A stretch of DNA of 29,193 bases from Obelidium mucronatum (GCA_025765595.1 JAIVFH010000315.1:1-29193), one strand, 5' to 3'; positions 1 through 10,517 are shown, counted from the stretch's first letter. Notes: generated by a model not told the origin, from the sequence alone. Translations and numbers: made by a program.

Positions 1-1031
1 AAGTAGAAGTTTTTGTGGTAACTACCTTGTTGTATGGCTTGCCTCCAACGGGTTCAACGGCGGGTGCCGCTTGTGGGGCAGCCGACTTAACTTCTGCTGC
101 GGCAACTGGGACTTCATCTCTAAGGACCTTTCTAAAGAATGATGCAAAAATGTTCAATGCTTCTGTGGCGCGGCGGTTGTTTTCTTCGTTCGAGTAATCG
201 CCACGGGCACCGACCCATCTATTTGTGTTTAAAGGGGTTGGTCAGAATTCCACCGCCAAGAAGTAAGAAAAAGAAAAAGGAAAATTATACCCATGGTGCA
301 TGTCATCGAATCGCTGATGAATTGAAAGCTTGGAAGCCTTAGCATTCTTTTGCACAGCTTCAAAAATGTCATCCTGTGCAACAGTTTTAAAACAACAACA
401 GACATGCAAAATCAAGAATAAAAAAAAAACCCCCCCTAACCATCAATTTAGCATCCTCATCCTTGGAAGGAAGCAACGCAACAGGAACCTCCAACTTCTC
501 CGCAAACGAAACCTCCAACAACGAAGGATGTGCTGTCGCGATTCCTTTAACCGCCTCTAAACCCTCCACATGACCCACATCGCCACCCAATCGAAAGACA
601 ACCTTCCCACCCCAACAAAGCCCCACAACAACAACAGAATCAACACCATGCGTCTCCTTCAACCACTTGGCCACACGCACGAGATCATGGCGCACGACCG
701 TGTCGTAATCCCATTTCCCCAAGAAGGCCATGATGGCGTCGCGTCCACCTTCACGGGGCAGTGTCTCGCTTCTGTAAAAGTCGGGCACGATCACATGGAA
801 TCCGAGGGTTTGGGCGAGTAGATCGGCGACTTGTTTGACGTTTGGGTGGTTTACTCCGAATGCGTCGTGTACGACAATGACGGCCTTGTTTGTCTTTGTG
901 TATGGGGTTGGGGCGTAGTAGTCGTTGGTGGTGGGGGTGAGGACGTGGACGGTTGTTCCTTCGGATTGGTAGTCGGCGGAAACGGCTGGAACGTTGCAGC
1001 AAGCGTCAATGAGAGTTGGAGGGGTTGTCAT
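1..1031 (-). CDS. Dienelactone hydrolase-family alpha/beta hydrolase, 3' end cut by the window
   Basis: Exons on the minus strand are 441-1031, 291-373 and <1-218. The introns (67 and 72 bp) have GT-AG ends and the phases join cleanly. The protein starts at the Met at 1031 and runs at least 297 residues. The nucleophile sits in GLCWGG (Cys139), as expected for the Cys-Asp-His triad of this family. The Asp lies in SKDEDA (about 191-193). The His is at the end of exon 2 in the motif DDMHHGWVGARGDYS, which is typical of the family. Members hydrolyse cyclic lactones or related esters in the cytosol; the true substrate cannot be told from sequence. After the hydrolase domain there is an Ala/Pro/Val-rich tail that is still open at base 1, so the C-terminus is unusually extended and incomplete. 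Family assignment is firm, function is not. Confidence 0.9.
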
Positions 1032-1336
1032 GTTTTTGAAAGAACTTTTTTTCCCAACACTCCTTAATGCACGGGGTTATTGTATTCAGGGAATTGGCTG
1101 ATGATGTATTCTGCACGGGCAAAATTTATAAAACTTGATTTCATATCAGTGTTTTCAAATCAAGTCAATTCACGAAAGGGATCAAAAATGCTGACGAATG
1201 TATTTTAAACGCTGTTGAATTAGCAAAACCAAAAACCATCTAATGCATGTGCGTGAATGCTTTGAGATGTCAAAAAAAATGTTCAAGAAGCTCGCCAGTG
1301 ACGGTTTGACACCACCCACACGAAACGCACGCTCAG

Positions 1337-1547
1337 AATGAACATAATGAGTTATATAAAGAGCAAACTGAGCATTTGGCTGGACCGATAGCATTCCTCA
1401 AGGTTTGAATGCATGTAGTTCTTGAATGAGTGGGTTGTGTTTTTTTCACTCATTCTTTTGCAGTATCAATGCACCAGGATGTCTCACTTGGTGGCAGATA
1501 ACTCAGTGCAGATATTTGGAGGACGGGGAATCACACGAACTGGCACG
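1337..1547 (+). pseudogene. Relic of an acyl-CoA dehydrogenase gene (two C-terminal-domain exons)
   Basis: Two exon-like pieces are visible. Piece A (about 1337-1402) encodes MNIMSY, then, after two extra bases in a TA run, KEQTEHLAGPIAFLK. Piece B (1464-1547) encodes YQCTRMSHLVADNSVQIFGG followed by RGITRTGT. These match the helical C-terminal domain of acyl-CoA dehydrogenases, where QIFGGxGxT is a hallmark. Between them is a perfect 61 bp GT-AG intron (1403-1463) in phase 0, and piece B still ends at a GTGAG donor. No upstream FAD or acyl-CoA binding domain and no last exon can be found before the Nup85 start at 1633. The TA insertion breaks the frame. I read this as a decayed fragment lying in the divergent promoter of the hydrolase and Nup85 genes. 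It could also be a misassembled or chimeric end of a live gene. Confidence 0.75.
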
Positions 1548-1632
1548 GTGAGAGTTGAGGTGGGTTGAAATGCTTGTAAAATAAAATAAAAGATCAAAAA
1601 CAAAAAATAAAAATAAAAAATAAAAACCCAAA

Positions 1633-4038
1633 ATGCAGGCGTCGCTCGTGTCCTCGTTCGCCTCCTTTCTGCGCGCGCCGACGCCGGCGACGCGCGCGCG
1701 ACTGCTCGACGACTCGGTGCGGCAGCGCGGCAACATTGCGTCGTTTGTCGCAGCGCTGGCGGCGCAAATCGCGGAAAGCGCAAAGAGCGACGCCAACTGC
1801 TTCGGCGAGTCGGCGCGCGTTGGCGAGTGCGTTGCTGTTTGTGTTTGTGTTTGGAACAACGAAACAACTAAAACAACAAAAACAAATCAAAAACAAAAAC
1901 AAAAAGACTCGCGCGCATCCACGCCGCCGCGTCGCTGTGGCTGCTCGCCGAGGCGCTGCTGCTGCACAGCGCCGCCGCCCATCTGCCGTCGCGGCTGCTC
2001 GCCTGGCTCAACGCCCTCGACCCGCAGCCGTCGCAGGCAGAAAACAAGGCCCTCGTCAGCGATCCGCTGCCCTCCGCGCATCCGCTCTTCTGGAAATACG
2101 TCAAAAAGTGTCTGCTCAGAGGCCACTTCTACGCTGCCGCAAGCATGCTCGAAAAACACGAATTCTACGCCGCCCCAGCCACGAGTCGCTCTGCCCCAAA
2201 CACCCAAAATGTCTACGCGAGTCTGGTGTCGCTCATTCACGCAATGCCGAAACTCGCTCACGGCTCTACTCTTACTCAAAACTCGAAAGCTCAGCTGGAT
2301 TCATCCTGGGCACAGTGGAGGAGGTCTGTCAGTGTGTACAAAGACTCTTCGCGTTTACTTGCCGTGTTTGGTCGATTTGAGGTTCGTTGGTTGGTTTTTT
2401 TTAATTAGTGTTTGGAATGCTTTCTTTATGCTCTTTTTTCCATCAGGATCTTGAACATGTCGCTGCTTGCTTTGGAATTATGGCCGCAGACTTGAATGTT
2501 TTGAGTCGTGAATGCTTAAATGGTGGTGGTGGTGGTGATATGGAGGACCAAGAGGGTTCCAAATATGGTTGGATGGAAGCATTGGTGGCCTATGTTTGGT
2601 ATACAGATCCCTTTTGTCTTAATACGGGTGTTTCTAGTCATTTGGAGCTGCTGAGAAGTGTAATGGATATTCCTGTTTTGCCTGAGAATGGTGGGTGGAT
2701 TTTCATACCTCCGAAGGCGGTGAATTCCTACTGCCGCCGTAGGCGCTATTTTTTGATTTATTTGATACCGCCGCAGGCGGTATACTGCTCCCGCCGTAGG
2801 CGGTGTTTTTCTTTTCATTTCTTGATTGCATTACCATCGTAGCTTTCTTGATTCTATAAACTCATACGCTTATTCCTTTTTTAAAAAAAGGCAAGTTGGA
2901 CGAAGACGCTGACGACCACGAGATTTTCCAGACCGCTGTAGTAGCACTGTTGGATCTCCAAGTAGACGTAGCAGTCTTGAACTTGTTGCCTCAAATCGAC
3001 TTTACAATTGCCACACACTTGGTTCACTTATTGCATCAATTGGGTGAATTGGACGCACAAGAAGGAGTCGACTCTTTTATTTACTTTAGTGGAGAAGATG
3101 CCATGAAAGTGGTTGAAGTTTCAAGTTCCGATAAATCAATCTTGTCGGTTCGTGACCAGTTGCTTATTGAATACGCCATCAAACTTACAACCGCCCAAGA
3201 AGAAGAAGAAGAAGAGGAAGATGGCGAGCCCCAGATGGAAGGAAAAGAGGCCCCTCAATCCAACCAATTCGTTTACATTGCCATCCATTATCTCTCCCAC
3301 GTACTCGAAACAAACAATGGATCCTGTTTACCAGCAAAAGAACAACTCGAAAACTTGTTGCTGACTAGAATCCCATTCACTGAAAGCAATGCCCAGTTCA
3401 GAAAACTGATATCCATTGCTCGGGACTGTGGGTTGGACTCCGTCGTCAAGACTCTTCGCGACAGATACGCAAAATCGCGTGAGTCTCAGGAAGGGCGGGA
3501 AGGAGAAGCGATCCGACACTATGTATTGGCGAGTCAAATACCCCGCGCGAATAAGGTTGCTCAAAAGTTGTTGGAAGGGTATATCAAACAGGATGATGAT
3601 ACGTCTGCAGAGAAACGCCAGGTGATTACTCAAATGAGTGAATCAATTGTTGCAACGAGTCCGTTTCTGGCGGTATTGGTGAAGCTGGTTGCGTTTCAGG
3701 ATTTTTATGAGCGTAAAGTGTGGAACGAGTGTGGAGCCGCGTTGTTGGAGTTGTTGACGCGCGTTCCAACACCGAAATGGGTGTGGGCGAGGTTATTGGC
3801 GGATTCAGTCTTGCTTTTGGAGAGTGAGACTATGGTGTTTAAAGTGGATGAGACTTTTGAGTTGATGCGATGTTTGGAACAGGTTGTAGGGCTGTGGGAT
3901 GGAAAGGGTATTTGCAAAGTTAATAGTGGCAAGGGCGGTGGAACAAGGGATGGAATGGATGTGGGTGAAGAACGTATTGATATTGAAGTCGTGAGGCTGG
4001 CTTTGAGCAGGAATCTGGCGAGGGCAATGATGACTTGA
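1633..4038 (+). CDS. NUP85: Nucleoporin Nup85 (Nup84/Nup107 Y-complex scaffold)
   Basis: Exons are 1633-1826, 1907-2381, 2447-2690 and 2891-4038, giving 686 aa in clean phase. It is an alpha-helical scaffold subunit of the nuclear pore Y-complex. Support is the FWKYVKKCLLRGHF segment (Nup85 has FW...LLRGxxxEA), the W..W pair near SSWAQW, and the C-terminal signature VDETFELMRCLE followed by RLALSRNLARA, which closely follows animal Nup85. The N-terminus before FWKYV is roughly 70 residues shorter than in human Nup85, so the strand segment that completes the Seh1 propeller is not visible; an upstream exon may have been missed, since the start reads ATGCAG, itself an acceptor-like AG. Exon 1 and the start of exon 2 are very GC-rich compared with the rest. 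Intron 3 (200 bp) carries GC hairpin repeats. An acidic Glu run lies around 3198-3221. Confidence 0.9.
2707..2806 (+). repeat. GC-rich hairpin repeats in Nup85 intron 3
   Basis: Four short palindromes lie inside the intron, with cores CTCCGAAGGCGG, GCCGCCGTAGGCGC, CCGCCGCAGGCGG and CCGCCGTAGGCGG. The last two are separated by about 9 bases and followed by a T/C-rich run. The same order (hairpin, short spacer, hairpin, CTTTT-type pyrimidine run) is seen on the minus strand of the larger array at 15184-15660, so this is the same dispersed element. The first two copies are imperfect and look degenerated. Confidence 0.85.
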
Positions 4039-4083
4039 ATTAAAAGGAACGAAGTTTTGAAACATTTTTTTTTGTGTGTGTGT

Positions 4084-4111
4084 GGGGGGGGGGGGGGGGG
4101 GGGGGGGGGGG
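4084..4111 (+). repeat. Poly(dG) tract of 28 bases
   Basis: An uninterrupted run of 28 G follows a short TGTG stretch between the Nup85 stop and the F-box gene start, 67 bp upstream of the F-box ATG. It can in principle form G-quadruplexes in either the DNA or a 5' UTR. Its length is prone to sequencing error. Confidence 0.9.
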
Positions 4112-4178
4112 CGGCTTGCAAAACACGAGAGTTTCACAAATCCCCCACAAAAAAAAACCAAACCAACCCGACGTTCAA

Positions 4179-5327
4179 ATGCAGCTCCGTCTTCCTCGCT
4201 TCTTTAGTCGCCCTCGTGCACAAGAAGCTTCAGGGAGCTCGCAATCGTCGCTTGGTTCTGGTTCAACAGCGCAACCAACTCTGAATGAAACGAATGCAAC
4301 CAGTAATCAACTGTCCACATCGCCACCTCACGGGCGTCCAAGAGTCACTGTGCCTAACCCCCAGGCAGTTGTTGTAATGGGCGGAGATGAGGGTCTCGTT
4401 GTTCCCTTTGCAAACCAAATGTCACTGTATTCCCCATCTCCAATTGCCCTGGCTGCAGAACCCCACTTTGCGCATCCACCCTTGAAACCAAGAAAGAAAT
4501 ACGAATACGAATGCTCCAACCCGGCACAAAGTACCAAACTCATGAACCTTCCAAACGAACTTCTCATCAAAATCAGTCTCCATGCTGGATTCTTTAGTGC
4601 CCTAACACTCATCAAGACTCACCCACGCTTCAATGACCTTTTAATGGATCCACGTTCTTGGAAAGATTACAGCAACGCTGGCTCCAGCGACGACATGATT
4701 GAATCTGAAATCACAATCTGCACCAAAATCCACACCTTTGACCACTTGGTATTTGGACTCTGGGATTCCCCTCCTCCTACCGCTTCGACCACCACCAATC
4801 TATCAAGCGAACCCAGCGTATACTTTGAACACATGACATTCAGTGAGCAATACGATTTCCTTGGCGGCGTCAACATGACCTTGACAAGAACCGGAAGAAT
4901 CCAAAGCGAATTCTTTGAACACCGTGAAACCCTCCCTTGCTACAAACGCGCCTTGATTACAGCTGTAGAGCAAGGGATTTTGCCGGGCACCGCGCCGTCA
5001 GGGGAGCCCCCTGCAGGCGCCAAAATCGATCATAGTTGTGAGGAGTGTGAGCGGTATGATTATCGACGTGTTTTGAAGTCGATTTTCGTGTTTGATGAGG
5101 TTCCGTATAACCCACGTTGGGGGAAGGAAGGGTTTTGTTGGAGGTATCAGTATAAAGATGGGAGGAGGAGTGTGAAGGTGATGATTAAGCCGTATGAAGG
5201 AGCTGTTGGGTATGGGGCAGGTGTTAAGGATTTACCGAGTTTGTGGATCAAGAAGGTGAAGGTGAATGGGTGTGAGTTGGTGCAAGGGGAGTGGGAGTTG
5301 TTTCAAAAGTTGATACAAAGGCGTTGA
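4179..5327 (+). CDS. F-box domain protein, otherwise unknown
   Basis: Single exon, 382 aa. The Met at 4179 is chosen because upstream in-frame codons run through the poly-G tract and would give a long Gly run. Residues about 1-100 are low-complexity (Ser, Thr, Pro, Gln). A stretch at about 121-160, beginning LMNLPNELLIKISLHAGF and followed by ALTLIKTHPRF, matches the F-box pattern (LPxELLxxI...), which binds Skp1 in SCF ubiquitin ligases. The rest (about 160-382) has no repeat such as WD40 or LRR that I recognise. It has a CEEC pair near 290 and ends in a Lys-rich segment. Codon use is AT-leaning like its neighbours. The target is unknown. It converges with B9D2, with 84 bp between stops. Confidence 0.75.
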   Translation: MQLRLPRFFSRPRAQEASGSSQSSLGSGSTAQPTLNETNATSNQLSTSPPHGRPRVTVPNPQAVVVMGGDEGLVVPFANQMSLYSPSPIALAAEPHFAHPPLKPRKKYEYECSNPAQSTKLMNLPNELLIKISLHAGFFSALTLIKTHPRFNDLLMDPRSWKDYSNAGSSDDMIESEITICTKIHTFDHLVFGLWDSPPPTASTTTNLSSEPSVYFEHMTFSEQYDFLGGVNMTLTRTGRIQSEFFEHRETLPCYKRALITAVEQGILPGTAPSGEPPAGAKIDHSCEECERYDYRRVLKSIFVFDEVPYNPRWGKEGFCWRYQYKDGRRSVKVMIKPYEGAVGYGAGVKDLPSLWIKKVKVNGCELVQGEWELFQKLIQRR

Positions 5328-5383
5328 TTAAAAAAAAATTCGTGAAACACCAAGTTTTATTACATGTATACATATATTGGTTT

Positions 5384-5389
5384 TTTATT
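5384..5389 (-). terminator. Probable polyadenylation signal of B9D2
   Basis: AATAAA on the minus strand, about 23 nt past the B9D2 stop codon, in an A/T-rich stretch between the two convergent genes. Confidence 0.4.
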
Positions 5390-5411
5390 TTTCATTAGCA
5401 CGTTTTTTTCT

Positions 5412-6199
5412 TTATAGCTGCACTCCATGCTTGTCGAAACCTTTGACGATCACGGAAAGCTGGACATGGACTTTTCCCATTGCCACTGTTTGTAGCCGAA
5501 ATCTGTCACTTGGATTATGGATTAAATCCATGCTCTTTAATTGTGGTGTTGCCCCAAGAAAGAATGCTTTGAAATGGGCCCAGGTATTAGTGTTAAAACA
5601 CGGTTAAAGACAGAATTCGTTTTACCCCACACTTGATCAGTGAAAGTTCCGGCCGGTCGCCAAGTTACAACATCAAGCGTATGTGTTCCAGGAGTCGTGG
5701 GAACATGGACGAAGCCGTATCCAACTGTATTTTTTTTTTTGAAAACGATCAGGACTTGATTGAGTACCTGGGCAAATTATGCAGCAAGACTTACATAGCT
5801 CATTTCTTCCAAACATATCTTGATGATATACTTGAAATATAAGTTTGGGCCATCCAGCAAGCGTCTTCGTCGTGTAATGCACATCTGGGGAAAGCGCGTT
5901 TTTGGTTTCAGCCAATGTGACCAAGTCACTCATGTAAAACCCACCAACTGGATGACTCCATACAGAAAATCGATCGTCCTAAGTTTAAATGTATTTTCCC
6001 GAGTTTATATCGCGTTCTTGCCTTTGCGTTATTAAACCTGTCAAACCTCTCCTGGCACATCAACCTGAGTTTGCCCAGATTCCTCGCCTTCGATCAAGTC
6101 CCATCCATCTCCTGCAATGAATGCGAACTTGGCGCAGAGTTCTGGTCGCGGGAACCCAGAGGCGCCTAAAATAGTTCCAATACAAAAAACTTCGGCCAT
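5412..6199 (-). CDS. B9D2: B9 domain protein 2, ciliary transition-zone MKS module
   Basis: No single long frame reveals this gene; it is five small exons: 6047-6199, 5945-5978, 5795-5884, 5626-5724 and 5412-5566. The joined protein is 176 aa, essentially the same length as animal B9D2 (175 aa). It starts [16 protein letters not shown] (animal form begins MAEVHVIGQI.GA.GF). It then has [57 protein letters not shown] and a C-terminal GFDKHGV, all in B9 order. Introns are 59-70 bp; intron 3 has a perfect GTAAGT donor and intron 4 a CTAAT branch-like site. B9D2 forms a complex with B9D1 and MKS1 at the base of cilia, so its presence implies a flagellated life stage. It lies 84 bp downstream of the glycosyltransferase stop on the same strand. 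Confidence 0.95.
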
Positions 6200-6283
6200 A
6201 TTTTTGTTCTGAATCAATCTATTTTTATGAGTAATCTATTTTATCTGTATCTATCTGTATCTATACATGGACCTTTCTTCCGT

Positions 6284-9200
6284 TTAGTTAAATATAGCAT
6301 TCCACCTTGCCCTAAACTTGTCTAAACCAAAGAAGGTTCGAACAGGTTTACCAGCAATCCACCGCTCAATCTCTCGATTTTCGTTTGCCTCCAAGTCCCT
6401 CCAAAGCCGCACAACTTCTGAAGCCATAATATCTTCCACCAAACTTTGCGTCACTTTGATTGAACCCGCGCCTTCATTGTCGTTGCTCTCATCTTCAACG
6501 CGCGCCAGATCTTCACAGGGAACATGGATCAGAGAACCAAGACGAAAACGCGTCACTTTGATTTCTTCACTGCTCGAAATGCTGACGCCTTCTTCAATTA
6601 TCTCCGTTGCTAGCATAGCTTCAGCTGTGCCCCCACATTCCATGGACACTACTGGAATACCCAGACCCAGACTTTCCAAAACAACAATTGGCATTCCTTC
6701 CAAACGTGAAGTCATGAGGAGAACACCGTTGTTACTTGTGCCCAACAAAAGCTCTGGAATTTTAGAATGGGGAACAGAGTAATGGAAATATGTAGTGCTC
6801 GTTGGAATTGTTGTTCCGGGAGTTGGAGGATTATCCAAGAACGGATCACTTTTTAGCTTTCTATAGACTTGGTTCATGAGGGATCCTGTTCCGACCATAT
6901 GGATTTGGCTGGATGACTTGGATGTTTTCGATGCTAGTTTATGAAGCTCACGGGCTTTTGAGGCTACTCGGACCCACATGAGTGGGTCTTTTTGATCTTC
7001 AAAGCGTCCAACGAAAAATAAAGCCGGCGCAGACTTTGACGATGACCTAGCCTTTTGGTGCGCAAATGATCCCAGGTTCCGCGTTTCCTGGAGAAGCCGT
7101 TTCTGTTTTATCCGTTTTATACCGGATTCTGTGGTGTCATCTGGACTGTCCAATTTCAAGAGGTTGTTTAGGCTTTTGCTGAATTTCGCATTGAAATGAT
7201 GGTCCGAATTTTCTGGTGGTGCCGTGATGTGGAAGTCCAAAGGTGGATAAATGACAGAGATCTTCGCAGCTTGGGAGTCACTTAAGGGAACACATCTTCC
7301 ACCCATCCATTTTCCATCTTTTGTTTCCATGCATGCAGAAGAATTACTTGATTCTTCTGGCTTTCCTAGAGTAGCGTCACCGTGTCCCAGTATGTTCACC
7401 AGATGTGCTTTCAAATCTTCTGAAACGACGATTCGATGCGTCAAGAGATTCGATATACGCGCGCTTCGATGTTCCCAGTTTGTGTTGTCAGTCGGTGGGT
7501 GGTGTAGATGAAGTATATCAATTAGAGTGGATGGATTCGTTTGGTTTGAGTCTACGGCCTTGTTTGCTTGTCCCCATTTTTCGAGAAGCTCATATCCTAA
7601 TTGAAAAAAACCTTCAATATAAATGATTGAAACCCGAACTTGAATTTCTCATCATTACCGACAACTGTTCGTGAATTAATTGCTATATCTGAAATTCGGC
7701 TCTCCGCCAAATACTCTACGATGCTCCTTTGAACTTTTGTATCGTTTGATAAATGCTGTAAATGAAATATTTCGTCAACGTGCGGTGTGAACAGCGCAGA
7801 CCAGGGATGTGGGTGGGTTTCCAAGTTACGAGCAACGACCAAAGTCACTTGTATGTTTTGGACTGATAATGCAGCCAGAACATGTTTATCATAGAGATCT
7901 GCGCCCCCAGTTACCATCCACGGAAGCATATATAGCACTTGGTCTCGTGGTGCCTTTTTCTTGATGGACTCGAATTTGGAAGGGTTGAATGGGAACACGT
8001 GAGACTCATAAAGAGGAGGTAAAGGGGCTACAGGGTCGACAAGAGATCCATTGTTTCCATCACGTTCGTTTACTCTCGTGTATGAATACCAGTGGACTTT
8101 CTTCCCTATCCCCCGCTCTTGATATTGCTTCCTGAGACTCCAAAGCCAGTTAAATTGAGGAATCAATACAGGATCCACTGCATCAAAAGTTCGATAGCAC
8201 GGCATAAAACCATTCAAGTCTTGAACGCTTTCATCTTCAATTCCTTCCTCAACAGAAGTATCTCGCCTGCGGGCATTTCTCAACCTCAACAACCTTTCCG
8301 CCTCTCTCCTTGTCAAATCCCCAAATGCAACTGGATTGTTTACTCTTCCTTCATGAAGCCACTCGCCATCCGCGACTCTCCCAATATCCTCATTTTTTGC
8401 TAGAGTATTGAATCCCAACAACCCACGCATCCAATTTAACATTCCCTCATCGTCATTTTCACTTGTCATCTTTTTTTCAAGGCTTTCCTTCATGATTTTA
8501 CTGCTCATACCCAAATCGTGGCGGCGATACCAAAATAACCCCGGCTCGCCACCGACAACCCCAGTCCTTCCAAACGCCAACATTCGAAGCCAAAAATCAT
8601 AGTCTTCAAAAAACCGGATCGTTGTACGAGGACAAGAGCCACCGACAGCCATGTAATCCCATCTGGAAACCACAGATGTGCTTGTCAATGGATTCTTTGT
8701 TTTCAAAATCTCGGAGAGTTGGGAGGGGGGTGGTGGATTTGCGTTATGGACATAGGATTTGTTTGAGTCGATTCCGGCGCTTGGTGGTGGTGGCTTTGAA
8801 TCTGCATTCTTGATTATTGGGTTTTGCTGGCATATTGGTTTGATGGGGTCCGGGAAGTGCATTACAGGCATATGAAGGAATGCGATGCGAGTAGAGGGGG
8901 ACCTAGGTGCTGGACCAAATGTTTTCGTTGCGAGGAGAGAAAGTTTTTCAAGTGCAGTGGCGGTTAAGATATCATCGGGGTCTAGGAAAAAGATGTTATG
9001 ACCTCGAGCAGCCCGCACACCAGTGTTTCGAGTTTCTGCGAGACCTCTGTTTGTCGGGTGATGAATAATTCTTGCGGGGAGTTTTTGAGGAGGGGGTATG
9101 GAAGGTTCAATATCCTGAGGGGGTAACTCTTCAAAATAATGCGGTGGTGGAGTGTTTCCAAACACCAGTGATTTCAAATTTCTATGATTGCAGTATGGAT

Positions 9201-10517
9201 CCTTAATAGATTGATTGTAATGTGGCAAATCGCCATCCCAAAGCCCATCCGATCTCTTAAGCATTTCTTCAAACTCCGCCAACAACAAAGTAGACGCCAT
9301 GGATGAATTGGAGCCATCGTTTACGATTATAATTTCAAAGTCAGAGAATGATTGTATTGCCAGTGATTTTAAAGTTTGGAGGAACCAAACGGGATGAGGG
9401 ACGTTATAGAATGGAACAATCACAGAAACAGACGGCCTCCAGATGCTCTTCAAAAGCGATAAATGACTTAAGTATTCAGGAGTTGTGTTTCGAATTTTCC
9501 TTATGTCAATCTTGCATTTTTCGCTGCTGTCACTCAGCACATCAGTTGTTGCCAGTAGTGGAATGGGGATATGGAGACCACGAACACCCCATAAGCTAAA
9601 CTGCACCCAAAATCTACCTTGTTCATTACAAGCAGAAAAATCGGCAGCACCCTCTTCCAATATCCTAAAACTCGTATCTTCACGACGGTCCTGATAACTT
9701 TGCCAAACTCGATATGGAATCAGCATAGATGTAGAGGGTGGATGTGCTGATCTCGAAGACATGTTGTTTTGTCTAGTTTGTGAAGTTGTGCCGACAGCGG
9801 CATCATATGGATTGAATTCGTCTTCGCTGAAACCAATCTCAACCAGCGAGTCCTTATCTGCTAAAGAGCCAAGAATATTGGAAAATACGAATTGGTTGGT
9901 TTCGCTGGCAGCAAAATGGGCCAAGATCATGTGTGACAACGCGTCAGATCCCACAAAAGATTCACAGTGATCCAAAAACAACAAGAGGAGACTATCTTCG
10001 CCGTCGATTCCTGAAATAGCATCTTTCCGTATGGAATAAATACTTGAATTCTTTTGTGGATGTCGGCAGTTTGGTTGAAAAGATATGACGCCTTGTCTTT
10101 CGTTCCAAAGCCTCTGAAGATGAGAAATGTCCTCCGAAATGCATGCATTATAGTCCTTATCGGATTCATCGCCTATTCCTGGTGTTTCTTCTGGTGTGGT
10201 CAATGTGAGAACAACTGAATGAATATGACCGACGCCAACAGGTATTCTCTGCATCATAATTGAAGAGAGCGCATCTTGGGCAAGAGATTTTGATTTACAG
10301 GTAAGAATTATATTTAGTTTGGCATCTGGTACGATGTTAAGACTGTGTGAGACTTAGGATCTGATAGAACTGCATGAAAACAATAACCTGTCTGTACAAA
10401 GGAATCACGCGAGTCCGTTTCCTTCAAGTATCTGCTTTGAAAGAGAACCGAAGTCGCGACTAGAAGCAAAGTAAATGCCGATGTTTTGATCAAGAATACG
10501 GTGTGGTGGAATTGCAT
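6284..10517 (-). CDS. Membrane-anchored double glycosyltransferase (GT2 plus GT4 fusion)
   Basis: Exons are 10388-10517, 7659-10274 and 6284-7596, giving 1352 aa. Exon 1 encodes a short cytosolic tail and one hydrophobic signal-anchor (about 8-27), so a type II Golgi/ER protein with a lumenal body is likely. A GT-A family 2 domain follows: SVSVIVPFYN (about 325-334), IIIVNDGS (358-365), NRGLAETRNTG, FLDPDD (473-478, the DxD-like metal site) and FFEDYDFWLRM (about 599-609). A GT-B family 4 domain fills the C-terminal half: VLYMLPWMVTGGADLYDK as the N-lobe opening, FFVGRFEDQKD (about 1109) and the EX7E motif in EGMPIVVLE (about 1215-1223). One chain therefore carries two transferases of different folds. 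The sugars and acceptor are unknown. About 300 residues before the GT2 domain are unassigned. Intron 2 (62 bp) lacks stops in part and could be read through in naive gene calls. Confidence 0.85.

Noticed and set aside
1182..1394. 70-codon minus-strand frame between hydrolase and Nup85
   Set aside because: It is antisense to the dehydrogenase relic and has no recognisable content.
5377..5607. Small + strand frame near the B9D2 3' end
   Set aside because: Antisense shadow of B9D2 exon 5 with no family similarity.
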